Counted from the first letter of the stretch, positions 18,365 to 26,623 are shown. The stretch is DNA of 64,000 nucleotides from an uncultured Bacteroidales bacterium (GCA_946412245.1 CAMKGM010000004.1:18933-82932); one strand, 5' to 3'. Notes: generated by a model from the letters alone, not told the origin. Program-made: numbers and translations.

Positions 18365-18849
18365 TATAGGAAGACAGGGAAGCGTGAATCATCCGGGAAA
18401 GCCGGGAAAGCCGGGAAGGGTGAATCTTTTGGGAAAGGTGGGAAAAGTGGGAAAATTGCGGTTGGTTTTCATGCAATCTACTGGTTTTTAGAGGTGTGTC
18501 CTATTTTTGGATTGTACTGCTTACGTCAACTATTGTACTGCTTACGTGAGAATAATGTGTACTTTCGTAAGATATGGGATATTGGAAGGATGTCAAAGAG
18601 CGTGGGTGTGCGGCAAAGATAGTGGAAATTGTGTGGTTGCGCGAGGGCAATAGCACACTCCGTGAATAAACTACGGATTAATCTGATTTGTTTGGATGCT
18701 GCAGAATAACCTCAAAAAGGACGAAAAGCTCGTCGCAGATGTCAAAGAACATGCCCGCAAGAACGGCATTTCAATTCCATCATGTCCAAATGGACGGCGG
18801 TCAAACAGCCCGGTTTCTGGAGAATCTACAAAGAATTATGTTGTCCAGG
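18365..18849. other. Gene-poor region with G-run and direct repeats
   Basis: 485 bases with no convincing gene. It holds seven GGG runs at 18395-18451, of which the first four (18395-18420) meet the quadruplex pattern with loops of 6, 6 and 2. It also holds a 16-bp direct repeat at 18511-18547 and a possible short frame at 18696-18875. The one longer open frame (18335-18622) is low-complexity and G-run derived. I read the stretch as decayed intergenic DNA. Confidence 0.5.
18511..18547. repeat. 16-bp direct repeat, two copies
   Basis: ATTGTACTGCTTACGT occurs at 18511-18526 and 18532-18547, separated by 5 bases (period 21). Confidence 0.8.
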
Positions 18850-18875
18850 TTATGAATTTGATTTTTCGAGTGTAA
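18696..18875 (+). pseudogene. Possible gene fragment, unknown
   Basis: A 59-codon frame. The first half is a plausible charged helix (LKKDEKLVADVKEHARKNG), while the second half looks random and runs into the 3' end of the convergent radical SAM gene. It may be the remnant of a gene cut short here, or chance. No homology is recognised. Confidence 0.25.
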
Positions 18876-19917
18876 GGAAATTGCAGTGCATCATCGAACC
18901 ATCGTCATCGCGCAGGTGGAACGCACCACCGGCACAGTAGTCCCACATGCGGCACCGTGCGCATTCACCAGTTTTCATCCAGCGACGGTCACGCATTTGC
19001 TCAAAACGATTATTCCAAACATCCAGGAAACTATCTTCATAGATATTGCCTTGCTTATAGTTGGCACGAATGCTCATGCAGCCCGAAATGTCGCCATTGG
19101 CAAGTATTGAGGCTGTCATGATACCGGCATCACAGCGAAAACAATGGTCTCTCACTCTGGTTTCGTAGTCGCCTAAAAAACCTTCACAGCTATATGACAA
19201 ATCAATTTGCCCCTGCTCACGAGTTTCAACGATGAAATCCATCACACTGCGATACTCGGCAGGAGTCAAGAATAATTCAGGGTCAAGTTTGGCGCGACCT
19301 TGCGGAAATATTGTGAATATGCGCCACTTTTTCACACCGGCCTCAATCAAGTATTGACGTAATTGAGGCAACGACGCAAGGTTGCGACGATTCACACAGG
19401 TAATCACATCCCACAACAAATTGCGAGTGCGCGTGAGCAGCCTCACGGCCGCCATAGCACCGTCAAACGAATTGCCACGCAGCCAGTTATGATGACCCTC
19501 CAGTCCATCAAGGCTCACGGCAAGGGTCCCCAAACCGGCATCAATCATGCGCCGAAGCGTGGTCTCGGTGAGTAGCACGCCATTGGTCACAAAACCCCAC
19601 AAGAAACCGCGTCGCGTAATCTCACGGCCACACTGTTCCAAGTCGGGGCGCACCAGCGGTTCTCCTCCCACCGTATTCACCTGCACATCGGCAGGATTCA
19701 TGGCAGTAGCAATTTCATCAAGTACGCGAGTGAAGTGCTCCAAGGGCATGTCGGGCACTTGCGATATCTTTTTGCAGTCGCTTCCACAATGCCTACATGC
19801 CAAGTTGCAACGCAGTGTGCACTCCCAAAACAACTGACGCAACGGATGATGCTTCTCAAGCATCATCCTATCACGGCGCATCTTCTCAAGTTCAATAAGT
19901 TGTTTCGTCTTCATCAA
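18850..19917 (-). CDS. Radical SAM/SPASM enzyme of an rSAM-lipoprotein system
   Basis: 355 residues. The radical SAM cluster motif CNLACRHC (CX3CX2C) is at about residues 37-44, then VNTVGGEPLVRPDL and LAVSLDGLEGHH fit the SAM-binding barrel. The C-terminal SPASM region carries further Cys clusters (HCFRCDAG, GCMSI, CARCRMWDYCAGG, HCN) for auxiliary iron-sulfur clusters. Such enzymes modify peptides or proteins after translation. It lies 33 bases downstream of two small lipoproteins with repeated VYGPP motifs. From memory this matches the Bacteroidetes pair TIGR04133 (enzyme) with TIGR04134 (lipoprotein). The chemistry is unknown to me. It probably acts in the cytoplasm on the lipoprotein precursors before export. 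Confidence 0.85.
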   Translation of the reverse strand: MMKTKQLIELEKMRRDRMMLEKHHPLRQLFWECTLRCNLACRHCGSDCKKISQVPDMPLEHFTRVLDEIATAMNPADVQVNTVGGEPLVRPDLEQCGREITRRGFLWGFVTNGVLLTETTLRRMIDAGLGTLAVSLDGLEGHHNWLRGNSFDGAMAAVRLLTRTRNLLWDVITCVNRRNLASLPQLRQYLIEAGVKKWRIFTIFPQGRAKLDPELFLTPAEYRSVMDFIVETREQGQIDLSYSCEGFLGDYETRVRDHCFRCDAGIMTASILANGDISGCMSIRANYKQGNIYEDSFLDVWNNRFEQMRDRRWMKTGECARCRMWDYCAGGAFHLRDDDGSMMHCNFLTLEKSNS

Positions 19918-19950
19918 AAAACCGGATTATATCCAATCGGTCAAATTTGA

Positions 19951-20271
19951 TTAATTACTATCCGGATCAACAGTCACCTCGCCTTTTGGCTCGGGCTCGA
20001 CTATGACCGGAGGCCCGTAAACATCTTCAACAGGTAAGATGGTATCCTTTACTATATCTCTCCTCATCACAGAAGGTGGACCATAAACAAGGGGCTGAGG
20101 CTTAGGTGGCCTATTGGGCTCGGTCGAGGGTTGAACAGGCTGCGTTGGCCGTGTCGAGGGATCGGTTTCAGCAGTCTTCGAAGAGTGGCATGCTACTAAA
20201 CCAAGAGCGCCCCCAAGAACCACGAAAGCACGCACCAACCATTTTTTTACTGAAAAAGCAGTTTTTTTCAT
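19951..20271 (-). CDS. VYGPP-repeat lipoprotein, candidate rSAM substrate 2
   Basis: 106 residues from the ATG at 20271, chosen because MKKTAFSVKKW aligns with the paralogue's start; ATGs at 20277 and at 20301 (overlapping the upstream stop) are alternatives. The signal peptide ends at a lipobox (GLVAC, Cys28). The mature part is Pro/Thr-rich, disordered and acidic, with two VYGPP motifs (PLVYGPPSV, EDVYGPPVIVEP) about 25 residues apart. Low complexity plus short repeated cores next to a SPASM enzyme is the layout of a modified peptide substrate, so the VYGPP sites, probably Tyr or Gly/Pro, are the likely targets. It sits between its paralogue and the enzyme in one operon. Confidence 0.75.
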   Translation of the reverse strand: MKKTAFSVKKWLVRAFVVLGGALGLVACHSSKTAETDPSTRPTQPVQPSTEPNRPPKPQPLVYGPPSVMRRDIVKDTILPVEDVYGPPVIVEPEPKGEVTVDPDSN

Positions 20272-20300
20272 ATTCATGAAATAATAGTGATTAATAGTCA

Positions 20301-20645
20301 TTATTGCTTGGGAGGAATTTCGGCAGGTTCCTGCGGGTCGACGATAACAGGCGGACCATAGACATCGACAACAGGATCAATCTCAACGGGCTCTGCTCCG
20401 TTCACTTCTCCGGGAGGCGGACCGTAAACACATTCTATAGGCTCCACTTCACTCTTCTGACCGGGGCTTATTGAGGCTGATGAAGAACGTTGCGTTACAG
20501 AAGAATTGCCTCTACTCGCTCCGCTACCTTGACCATTGCTTGAAGTGGTACCCACGTGCTGGCAAGAGGCAAATCCCAATACACCACCCACAGTAACGAG
20601 CATGCGTATAATCCATTTCTTGACAGTGAATGATGCTTTTTTCAT
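20301..20645 (-). CDS. VYGPP-repeat lipoprotein, candidate rSAM substrate 1
   Basis: 114 residues. The N-terminus MKKASFTVKKW is almost the same as in the next gene, with a lipobox at GFASC (Cys28). A Ser/Gly-rich linker leads to two motifs, IECVYGPPPGE and VDVYGPPVIVDP, separated by about 20 residues. The two lipoproteins differ in their linkers but keep the signal peptide and the VYGPP cores, which suggests the cores and the export signal are what is selected. It is first in the operon, with a good promoter at 20675-20706. Confidence 0.75.
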   Translation of the reverse strand: MKKASFTVKKWIIRMLVTVGGVLGFASCQHVGTTSSNGQGSGASRGNSSVTQRSSSASISPGQKSEVEPIECVYGPPPGEVNGAEPVEIDPVVDVYGPPVIVDPQEPAEIPPKQ

Positions 20646-20674
20646 GAGATTATATATTTTTAAAATTCAACTTA

Positions 20675-20706
20675 CAAATATATAAAATATTTATTGAAAA
20701 CACAAA
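20675..20706 (-). promoter_or_regulatory. Promoter of the rSAM-lipoprotein operon
   Basis: TTTG (20706-20703), 20 bases, TATATTTG (20682-20675) on the minus strand; start codon 30 bases downstream at 20645. Confidence 0.75.
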
Positions 20707-20751
20707 AAATATGCGATTTTTTCAAAAATCAGTCTTTAAAAAACAATTTAT

Positions 20752-21909
20752 TTAGGTGCGTTCCACTTCTTTCACGCCTTTGAGTGAGCGCATTTTCTTC
20801 ATCAGTTCATCGAGATGGTCAAGGCTGTCAACACTTATCACCAAATAACCCTCAAACAATCCGTCGAGAGAATTGATGGTAATGTTGCGCAACATGGCAT
20901 TACCTTCCTTGTTGATGAGCGAGGTCATGTTGGCCACAATGCCTATGTCGTCCTGACCCACGACACGCAACGTAGCCACAAACTGCTTGCCCATACGTCC
21001 CGACCACTCCGACTTGATGATGCGATAAGGATACTTTTCTTTCAGGTGTTTCAGGTTGCCACAATCGCTGCGATGTATCTTGATAGCACCGTCGCTGGCA
21101 ATGAATCCCATGATTCTATCTCCATAAATGGGATTGCAGCACTTCGACAGTTTGTAATTGATGCCTTTCACATTTTCACCTATCACCAGAATGTCGTCAC
21201 TTTCTTGTTCATCGCTCTTTTTGCTCACAAGCACGAAATTCTCGGCTGTCTCATGACTGCTGACCGTCTCGGTTTGGCGCTTCATGAACTCAACATACTG
21301 GTCAATCGTGGCAACCACATCCAGATTCCTGTCGTGCAGTTCCACATAGAAGTCGTTAATGTTCTTAAAGCCCTGTTTCTTGATGAACTTGGCAAGCATC
21401 GCGTCATCTGAATCCACTTTACGGTTCTTCATGCGACGCGTCAGCATCTCCCTGCCTATCTCGGCCTTTTTGAGGTTGGCCTCGTTGATGGCCTGCTTAA
21501 TCTTATTGCGGGCTTTTGAGGTAACAACATAGTTCAGCCAATCCTGACGCGGCACCTGGGTTGACGATGTCATAATCTCAACCGTATCGCCACTCTTGAG
21601 CACATAATTGATTTTCTGTGTCTTGCCGTCAATCTTTGCACCCGTGCAACGGCAACCTATCTTGGTGTGAATGTGAAACGCAAAGTCAAGCACTGTGGCG
21701 CCCTGACGCAACTTGAACAAGTCTCCTTTAGGAGTGAACACAAACACCTCTTTTTCATACAAGTTCATGTTCATGTTCCTGATGAGTTCCATTTGCCCGT
21801 CAACACCGGCTTCAAGCACTTCGCGCACATTATTCATCCACTGATCAATCTCGCCTTCACTCTTCACGCCCTTGTAACGCCAGTGAGCAGCAAGACATCG
21901 CTTCCACAC
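20752..21909 (-). pseudogene. Truncated second copy of relA (3' half)
   Basis: 385 codons almost identical to the last 380 of the full relA at 24386, at a constant offset of 3634 bases and in the same orientation. It keeps only the end of the synthetase domain (AAHWRYKG), then TGS, helical, conserved-Cys and ACT domains. The hydrolase and the (p)ppGpp-synthetase core are missing, so it cannot make alarmone. Differences from the full copy cluster at the two ends (last residues VERT versus VQRT, stop TAA versus TGA, and changes near 21863 and 21890-21909). No promoter is seen. At 21890-21909 it abuts a truncated htpG. A duplication or rearrangement remnant; a regulatory-domain fragment could be translated from the GTG at 21909 but this is unlikely. 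Confidence 0.85.
20754..21890. repeat. Long direct repeat, copy 1 (relA 3' half)
   Basis: About 1.14 kb matching 24388-25524 without indels. The interior (about 20767-21860) appears identical wherever I compared it. Confidence 0.9.
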
Positions 21910-22445
21910 TATTCAAAGCGGTGATTCCGGAAGTGGAAAAAAGCAATTTCTATGTATCTTTCGCCACTATGGCGCCCACCGACAAGCCCATCATCATCAC
22001 CCAAAGTGAGTATATGCGACGCATGAAAGAGATGGCTCAGTTCCAGCCGGGCATGAGCTTCTATGGTGAGATGCCTAACGCTTACAACCTTACGCTCAAC
22101 ACCAACCACAATCTCATCACCAGCGTCATTGAAAATGCTGAAAAAGCACTCGAAAGCGAACTTAAACCAATCAATGAAGATTTGGCTGCTACGGCTAATG
22201 TTATCAAGGCTATACGAGACCTGAACAAGGACGGAAAAGGCGTCCCCGACGACAAAAAGAAGGACCTTGAAGACAACGAAGCGCACGAGCGTGAATTGCG
22301 TGATAAAAAGACGGCTGCCATCACACGCTATGCCCAAGACCAAGACAAGGTGAAGCAGCTCATCGACATTGCGCTTCTCGGTAACGGACTGCTCAAGGGA
22401 GAGGCACTAAACAACTTCCTGCAGCGCTCTATCGACCTGCTATAA
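21891..22445 (+). pseudogene. htpG: 5'-truncated htpG (Hsp90), C-terminal domain only
   Basis: About 184 codons, readable from IASTLFKAVIPEVEKSNFYV to the natural stop. The segment with IIITQSEYMRRMKEM, FQPGMSFYGEMP and LNTNH is the C-terminal dimerisation region of Bacteroidetes HtpG, which is normally near 680 residues. The ATPase and middle domains (about 500 residues) are absent. Their place is taken by the relA 3' copy running the opposite way, so both genes lost their 5' parts at one junction. A GTG at 21921 could start a short product, but no promoter is present. The 3' end and terminator are intact. Confidence 0.85.
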
Positions 22446-22481
22446 ACTCGCAACGCTTCTGAGGAGCTATACAAAATAAAT

Positions 22482-22508
22482 AAAGGTGTGCTTTTCCTGC
22501 ACACCTTT
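22482..22508. terminator. Bidirectional terminator between htpG remnant and ridA
   Basis: AAAGGTGTGC/GCACACCTTT with a 7-base loop. Confidence 0.85.
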
Positions 22509-22529
22509 ATGCGTTTTCATAACCTAATG

Positions 22530-22907
22530 TCACCTGGCTGCTATGCACTCTATTTCAACAAGTGCGCCTTTTGGCAGGTCCTTCACAGCAAAGGCTGAAC
22601 GTGCAGGATATGGTTGCCCGAAAAACTCTGCATAAACCTCATTCATTGGACCAAAGTTAGCTATATCCGACAGCAAAACAGTCGTCTTAACCACATTACT
22701 CAAGTCCAATCCGGCCGACTCCAGAATCGCTTTGGCATTGAGTAGAGACTGCCGTGTCTGCTCCTTGATGCCGCCATCCGGGAATGCGCCTGTTGAGGGA
22801 TCTATCGGTAGCTGACCCGACAAGAAAATCATGCCATTCACTTCAATTCCTTGACTGTAAGGTCCAATAGCCGCAGGGGCATTGTTCGTGTTCAATACGT
22901 TTTTCAT
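22530..22907 (-). CDS. ridA: RidA family reactive intermediate deaminase
   Basis: 125 residues, the full family length. Conserved segments are AAIGPYSQGIEVNG, FLSGQLPIDP, VVKTTVLLSD, NEVYAEFF, and the substrate-binding Arg in YPARSAFAVKDLPKGALVEIECIA. RidA hydrolyses reactive enamine/imine intermediates such as 2-aminoacrylate and so protects PLP enzymes. The ligand Arg and Glu are present, so it should be active. It has its own -7 box (TAATTTTG at 22956-22949). Cytoplasmic. Confidence 0.93.
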   Translation of the reverse strand: MKNVLNTNNAPAAIGPYSQGIEVNGMIFLSGQLPIDPSTGAFPDGGIKEQTRQSLLNAKAILESAGLDLSNVVKTTVLLSDIANFGPMNEVYAEFFGQPYPARSAFAVKDLPKGALVEIECIAAR

Positions 22908-23029
22908 CTTTTTTCTTGGTTTTTCGTTGTTTGTTGTTTAGTTCTTTACAAAATTACAAATAAATTCGTGCTTAATAATCAATTCGAGTAAAAAATAGTC
23001 TCATCATGGTAATTATTTGAGAATTTATG

Positions 23030-23037
23030 TATATTTG
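23030..23037 (+). promoter_or_regulatory. -7 element that decides the C10 peptidase start
   Basis: TATATTTG lies over an in-frame ATG at 23027. Transcription should begin at about 23043, so the first usable start is 23051. Confidence 0.6.
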
Positions 23038-23050
23038 CAAAAAAAAAGCT

Positions 23051-24346
23051 ATGATTATGACTATATTAAGGTTTTTTTTATCCATCGCAATCACTCTTGT
23101 CGCCTCTACGGCTTGGTGTGGCACCCGCAGCGCACTTAATCCCATGCGCATGGCTGCCATGAGAGTGTTAAACTCTTCCCGAAATCCACAACTTGTGGCA
23201 ACTTTACCAAACATGGAGGTCTACGAAAATAACAATGGCGGATTCGCCATCGTTGCCGGCAATGCCACGTCGCCCAAAGTACTGGCCTACTCACCCTCGG
23301 GTTCATTTCAGCAAGCCGCCGATAACCCCGGTTTTAGTTGGTGGTTAAAAGCTGTCGGCAACGCCACGCTCAAAGAAACCCCTAAACCCGACACCACAAG
23401 GTTCGCGCCTTTCATTGCTCCACTCATCACCAGCAAATGGGGGCAAAACGAACCATGCCGTTACATGTGCCCCTTTCTTGAATACAATCCCGATTTAAGC
23501 AAATACGGCATCTACATCCCCGACAGCACACACAATGCGGTGGGTTGTGGACCCGCTGCAATGGCTCAACTAATGTATTACTATAAATATCCACAGCATG
23601 GCACCGGTAGTGCTTCGGTAGTAGTTAAATACGACCAAGCTAACGTAACGCTCAACGTCGACTTCGAGAGTGCGGCCTATGACTGGCAAAACATGCTCGA
23701 CGATTATAGCGGAACATACTCTACCGCCAATGGCATGGCTGTGGCACAGTTGTGCTACCACGCTGCTGTTGCAGCCAAAGCAAACTGGACGCGACTGGGT
23801 GGCGCTACTTTCGACGAAGACATCCTGAATGCTATGATCAACCACTTCAACTATAACGATAGTGCGCGTTTTATTCCACGACCTCTCTACCAAGACCAAG
23901 AATGGATGGATATGCTCTACACTATGCTCAACAACGGGCAACCGGTTTTGTATTCCGGTAAGGATATCAACTTCCAAGTTGGCATCCTCGTGGGGCATAA
24001 TTTCATTATCGACGGATATGACGAGCAAGGCCTCGTGCACGTGAACTGGGGATGGCACGGCAGTCAAGACGGATATTTCGATATTGCTACGCTCACAACG
24101 GGCATTCTTTCGTTCGACGACTGGCAGGGCATGTATGTCGACCTGTACCCCGAGGTACAAACAATCGCCGGTGATGTCAATGGCGACGGACTGGTAAACG
24201 TGATGGATGTTACTGCCGTCATCAACCACATTTTGGGCGACACACCCACACATTTCAATTCTCAAGCCGCCGACATGAACAACGACAACAGCATTAATGT
24301 GATTGATGTCACTGCAATCATTAACCACATTTTAACAGGACTATAA
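23051..24346 (+). CDS. Secreted C10 (streptopain-like) cysteine peptidase with C-terminal dockerin
   Basis: 431 residues from 23051 (MIMTILRFFLSIAITLVAS, signal peptide). An N-terminal propeptide-like region (about residues 25-110) precedes the C10 peptidase domain. The catalytic Cys is in NAVGCGPAAMAQLMYYY and the catalytic His in GHNFIIDGYD, followed by HVNWGWHGSQDGYF. The Cys context (GCGPAAM) differs from the usual GCVATAM. The C-terminus is a two-repeat dockerin-like module (GDVNGDGLVNVMDVTAVIN and DMNNDNSINVIDVTAIIN). Relatives include streptococcal SpeB and Bacteroides bfp proteases. It is probably made as a zymogen and attached at or beyond the outer membrane. Confidence 0.88.
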   Translation: MIMTILRFFLSIAITLVASTAWCGTRSALNPMRMAAMRVLNSSRNPQLVATLPNMEVYENNNGGFAIVAGNATSPKVLAYSPSGSFQQAADNPGFSWWLKAVGNATLKETPKPDTTRFAPFIAPLITSKWGQNEPCRYMCPFLEYNPDLSKYGIYIPDSTHNAVGCGPAAMAQLMYYYKYPQHGTGSASVVVKYDQANVTLNVDFESAAYDWQNMLDDYSGTYSTANGMAVAQLCYHAAVAAKANWTRLGGATFDEDILNAMINHFNYNDSARFIPRPLYQDQEWMDMLYTMLNNGQPVLYSGKDINFQVGILVGHNFIIDGYDEQGLVHVNWGWHGSQDGYFDIATLTTGILSFDDWQGMYVDLYPEVQTIAGDVNGDGLVNVMDVTAVINHILGDTPTHFNSQAADMNNDNSINVIDVTAIINHILTGL

Positions 24347-24385
24347 AAAGTTGTCATTCTTTTGCAACATCGGCCACTTAACCGC

Positions 24386-26614
24386 TCAGGTGCGCTGCAC
24401 TTCTTTCACGCCTTTGAGTGAGCGCATTTTCTTCATCAGTTCATCGAGATGGTCAAGGCTGTCAACACTTATCACCAAATAACCCTCAAACAATCCGTCG
24501 AGAGAATTGATGGTAATGTTGCGCAACATGGCATTACCTTCCTTGTTGATGAGCGAGGTCATGTTGGCCACAATGCCTATGTCGTCCTGACCCACGACAC
24601 GCAACGTAGCCACAAACTGCTTGCCCATACGTCCCGACCACTCCGACTTGATGATGCGATAAGGATACTTTTCTTTCAGGTGTTTCAGGTTGCCACAATC
24701 GCTGCGATGTATCTTGATAGCACCGTCGCTGGCAATGAATCCCATGATTCTATCTCCATAAATGGGATTGCAGCACTTCGACAGTTTGTAATTGATGCCT
24801 TTCACATTTTCACCTATCACCAGAATGTCGTCACTTTCTTGTTCATCGCTCTTTTTGCTCACAAGCACGAAATTCTCGGCTGTCTCATGACTGCTGACCG
24901 TCTCGGTTTGGCGCTTCATGAACTCAACATACTGGTCAATCGTGGCAACCACATCCAGATTCCTGTCGTGCAGTTCCACATAGAAGTCGTTAATGTTCTT
25001 AAAGCCCTGTTTCTTGATGAACTTGGCAAGCATCGCGTCATCTGAATCCACTTTACGGTTCTTCATGCGACGCGTCAGCATCTCCCTGCCTATCTCGGCC
25101 TTTTTGAGGTTGGCCTCGTTGATGGCCTGCTTAATCTTATTGCGGGCTTTTGAGGTAACAACATAGTTCAGCCAATCCTGACGCGGCACCTGGGTTGACG
25201 ATGTCATAATCTCAACCGTATCGCCACTCTTGAGCACATAATTGATTTTCTGTGTCTTGCCGTCAATCTTTGCACCCGTGCAACGGCAACCTATCTTGGT
25301 GTGAATGTGAAACGCAAAGTCAAGCACTGTGGCGCCCTGACGCAACTTGAACAAGTCTCCTTTAGGAGTGAACACAAACACCTCTTTTTCATACAAGTTC
25401 ATGTTCATGTTCCTGATGAGTTCCATTTGCCCGTCAACACCGGCTTCAAGCACTTCGCGCACATTATTCATCCACTGATCAATCTCGCCTTCACTTTTCA
25501 CGCCCTTGTAACGCCAGTGAGCTGCAAGGCCTCGCTCCGCAACCTCATCCATGCGTTGCGTTCGAATTTGAACTTCCACCCACTTGTCTTCAGGGCCTCG
25601 CACAGTGATGTGAAGCGACTCATAACCATTAGATTTGGGTATTGTAATCCAGTCACGAAGACGCGACACATTGGCCATATAGATATCAGTCACTATCGAG
25701 TAGGCAATCCAGCAGGCCTTTTTCTCTTCGTCAACAGGTGTATCTAAAATAATGCGTATCGCAAACAGGTCATACACTCCGTTAAGATCCACACCCTGCT
25801 TCACCATCTTATTCCAAATGCTATTAATCGATTTTGTGCGACCTTTCATCTCATATTTAAGGCCGCTCTTGTCAAGTGCCTCCTTAATGGGTTTCACAAA
25901 ATCGGCTATATACTTATCGCGGTTCACTTTCGTTTCATTCAGTTTCCGTGCGATTTGATTATAAACCTTGCGATTCAAGTACTTAAGCGACAAGTCTTCA
26001 AGTTCTGATTTAATACCGTACAGACCCAGCTTATGAGCCAACGGAGCATAGAGATAGCGCGACTCGGTTGAGATTTCACGCACAAATTTTTCATCTTCGT
26101 GAAGATTAATTTCACGCATCAAGGCAAGGCGGTCAACAATCATGATAATCACCACTCTGATGTCGGCGGCGAACGACAATAGCAACTTGTGAAAATTGTC
26201 ATCCTCAACCGCAGCCTGCTTGCGGTAAAGCTCCGACACATTAACGAGCCCCTTGACCAGTTTGGCAATGTCTTCACCAAACAGCTTACGCACATTTTCC
26301 ACTGTCACATAGCCGCTACGAGCCAAGTTGAACAATAGCGTCGCTATCACCATGCTGCGGTCAGGAGCAATATTTTCAGTCAAAGTCAACGCAGTGCGCA
26401 AGAATCGCACCACCGGATTCAAACCATACTTGTCGCGAACGTAGTGCCCATTAGACACCGCTCCCCGCAGAATGCGGTCTACCTGATTCACATCAGCCAC
26501 AGTCAACTGGCTGTCCAGCATACGGATAAGTCGTTTAATCATTGACTGAACCTGAGCAAGTTCTTCACGTGTGAAATAGGGGTGATTCATATATTTTTTT
26601 AAAGTATTTGTCAT
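24386..26614 (-). CDS. relA: RelA/SpoT family (p)ppGpp synthetase, hydrolase domain degenerate
   Basis: 742 residues from MTNTLKKYMNHPYF (26614). The ATG at 26590 is equally possible, because the promoter at 26655-26624 would leave almost no leader for 26614. The N-terminal HD domain has lost its metal site: ATLLFNLARSG stands where LLHDVVEDT is expected. The synthetase domain is intact: GRTKSINSIWNKM, YDLFAIRIIL, NGYESLHITV and EVQIRTQRM. TGS, helical, conserved-Cys (LSKCCNPIYGD) and ACT domains follow. So it should make but not degrade (p)ppGpp; a separate bifunctional enzyme is expected elsewhere in the genome. Its 3' half is duplicated at 20752. Confidence 0.93.
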   Translation of the reverse strand: MTNTLKKYMNHPYFTREELAQVQSMIKRLIRMLDSQLTVADVNQVDRILRGAVSNGHYVRDKYGLNPVVRFLRTALTLTENIAPDRSMVIATLLFNLARSGYVTVENVRKLFGEDIAKLVKGLVNVSELYRKQAAVEDDNFHKLLLSFAADIRVVIIMIVDRLALMREINLHEDEKFVREISTESRYLYAPLAHKLGLYGIKSELEDLSLKYLNRKVYNQIARKLNETKVNRDKYIADFVKPIKEALDKSGLKYEMKGRTKSINSIWNKMVKQGVDLNGVYDLFAIRIILDTPVDEEKKACWIAYSIVTDIYMANVSRLRDWITIPKSNGYESLHITVRGPEDKWVEVQIRTQRMDEVAERGLAAHWRYKGVKSEGEIDQWMNNVREVLEAGVDGQMELIRNMNMNLYEKEVFVFTPKGDLFKLRQGATVLDFAFHIHTKIGCRCTGAKIDGKTQKINYVLKSGDTVEIMTSSTQVPRQDWLNYVVTSKARNKIKQAINEANLKKAEIGREMLTRRMKNRKVDSDDAMLAKFIKKQGFKNINDFYVELHDRNLDVVATIDQYVEFMKRQTETVSSHETAENFVLVSKKSDEQESDDILVIGENVKGINYKLSKCCNPIYGDRIMGFIASDGAIKIHRSDCGNLKHLKEKYPYRIIKSEWSGRMGKQFVATLRVVGQDDIGIVANMTSLINKEGNAMLRNITINSLDGLFEGYLVISVDSLDHLDELMKKMRSLKGVKEVQRT
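24388..25524. repeat. Long direct repeat, copy 2 (inside relA)
   Basis: Partner of 20754-21890; see the truncated relA entry. Confidence 0.9.
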
Positions 26615-26623
26615 TTTCAACCT

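Noticed and set aside
18335..18622. Open frame of 95 codons after the M13 peptidase
   Set aside because: It begins inside the terminator hairpin and is built from GGGAAA-type low-complexity DNA; no protein-like composition.
20752..21909. Truncated relA copy as a small alarmone synthetase
   Set aside because: Small alarmone synthetases consist of the synthetase domain, which is precisely the part missing here.
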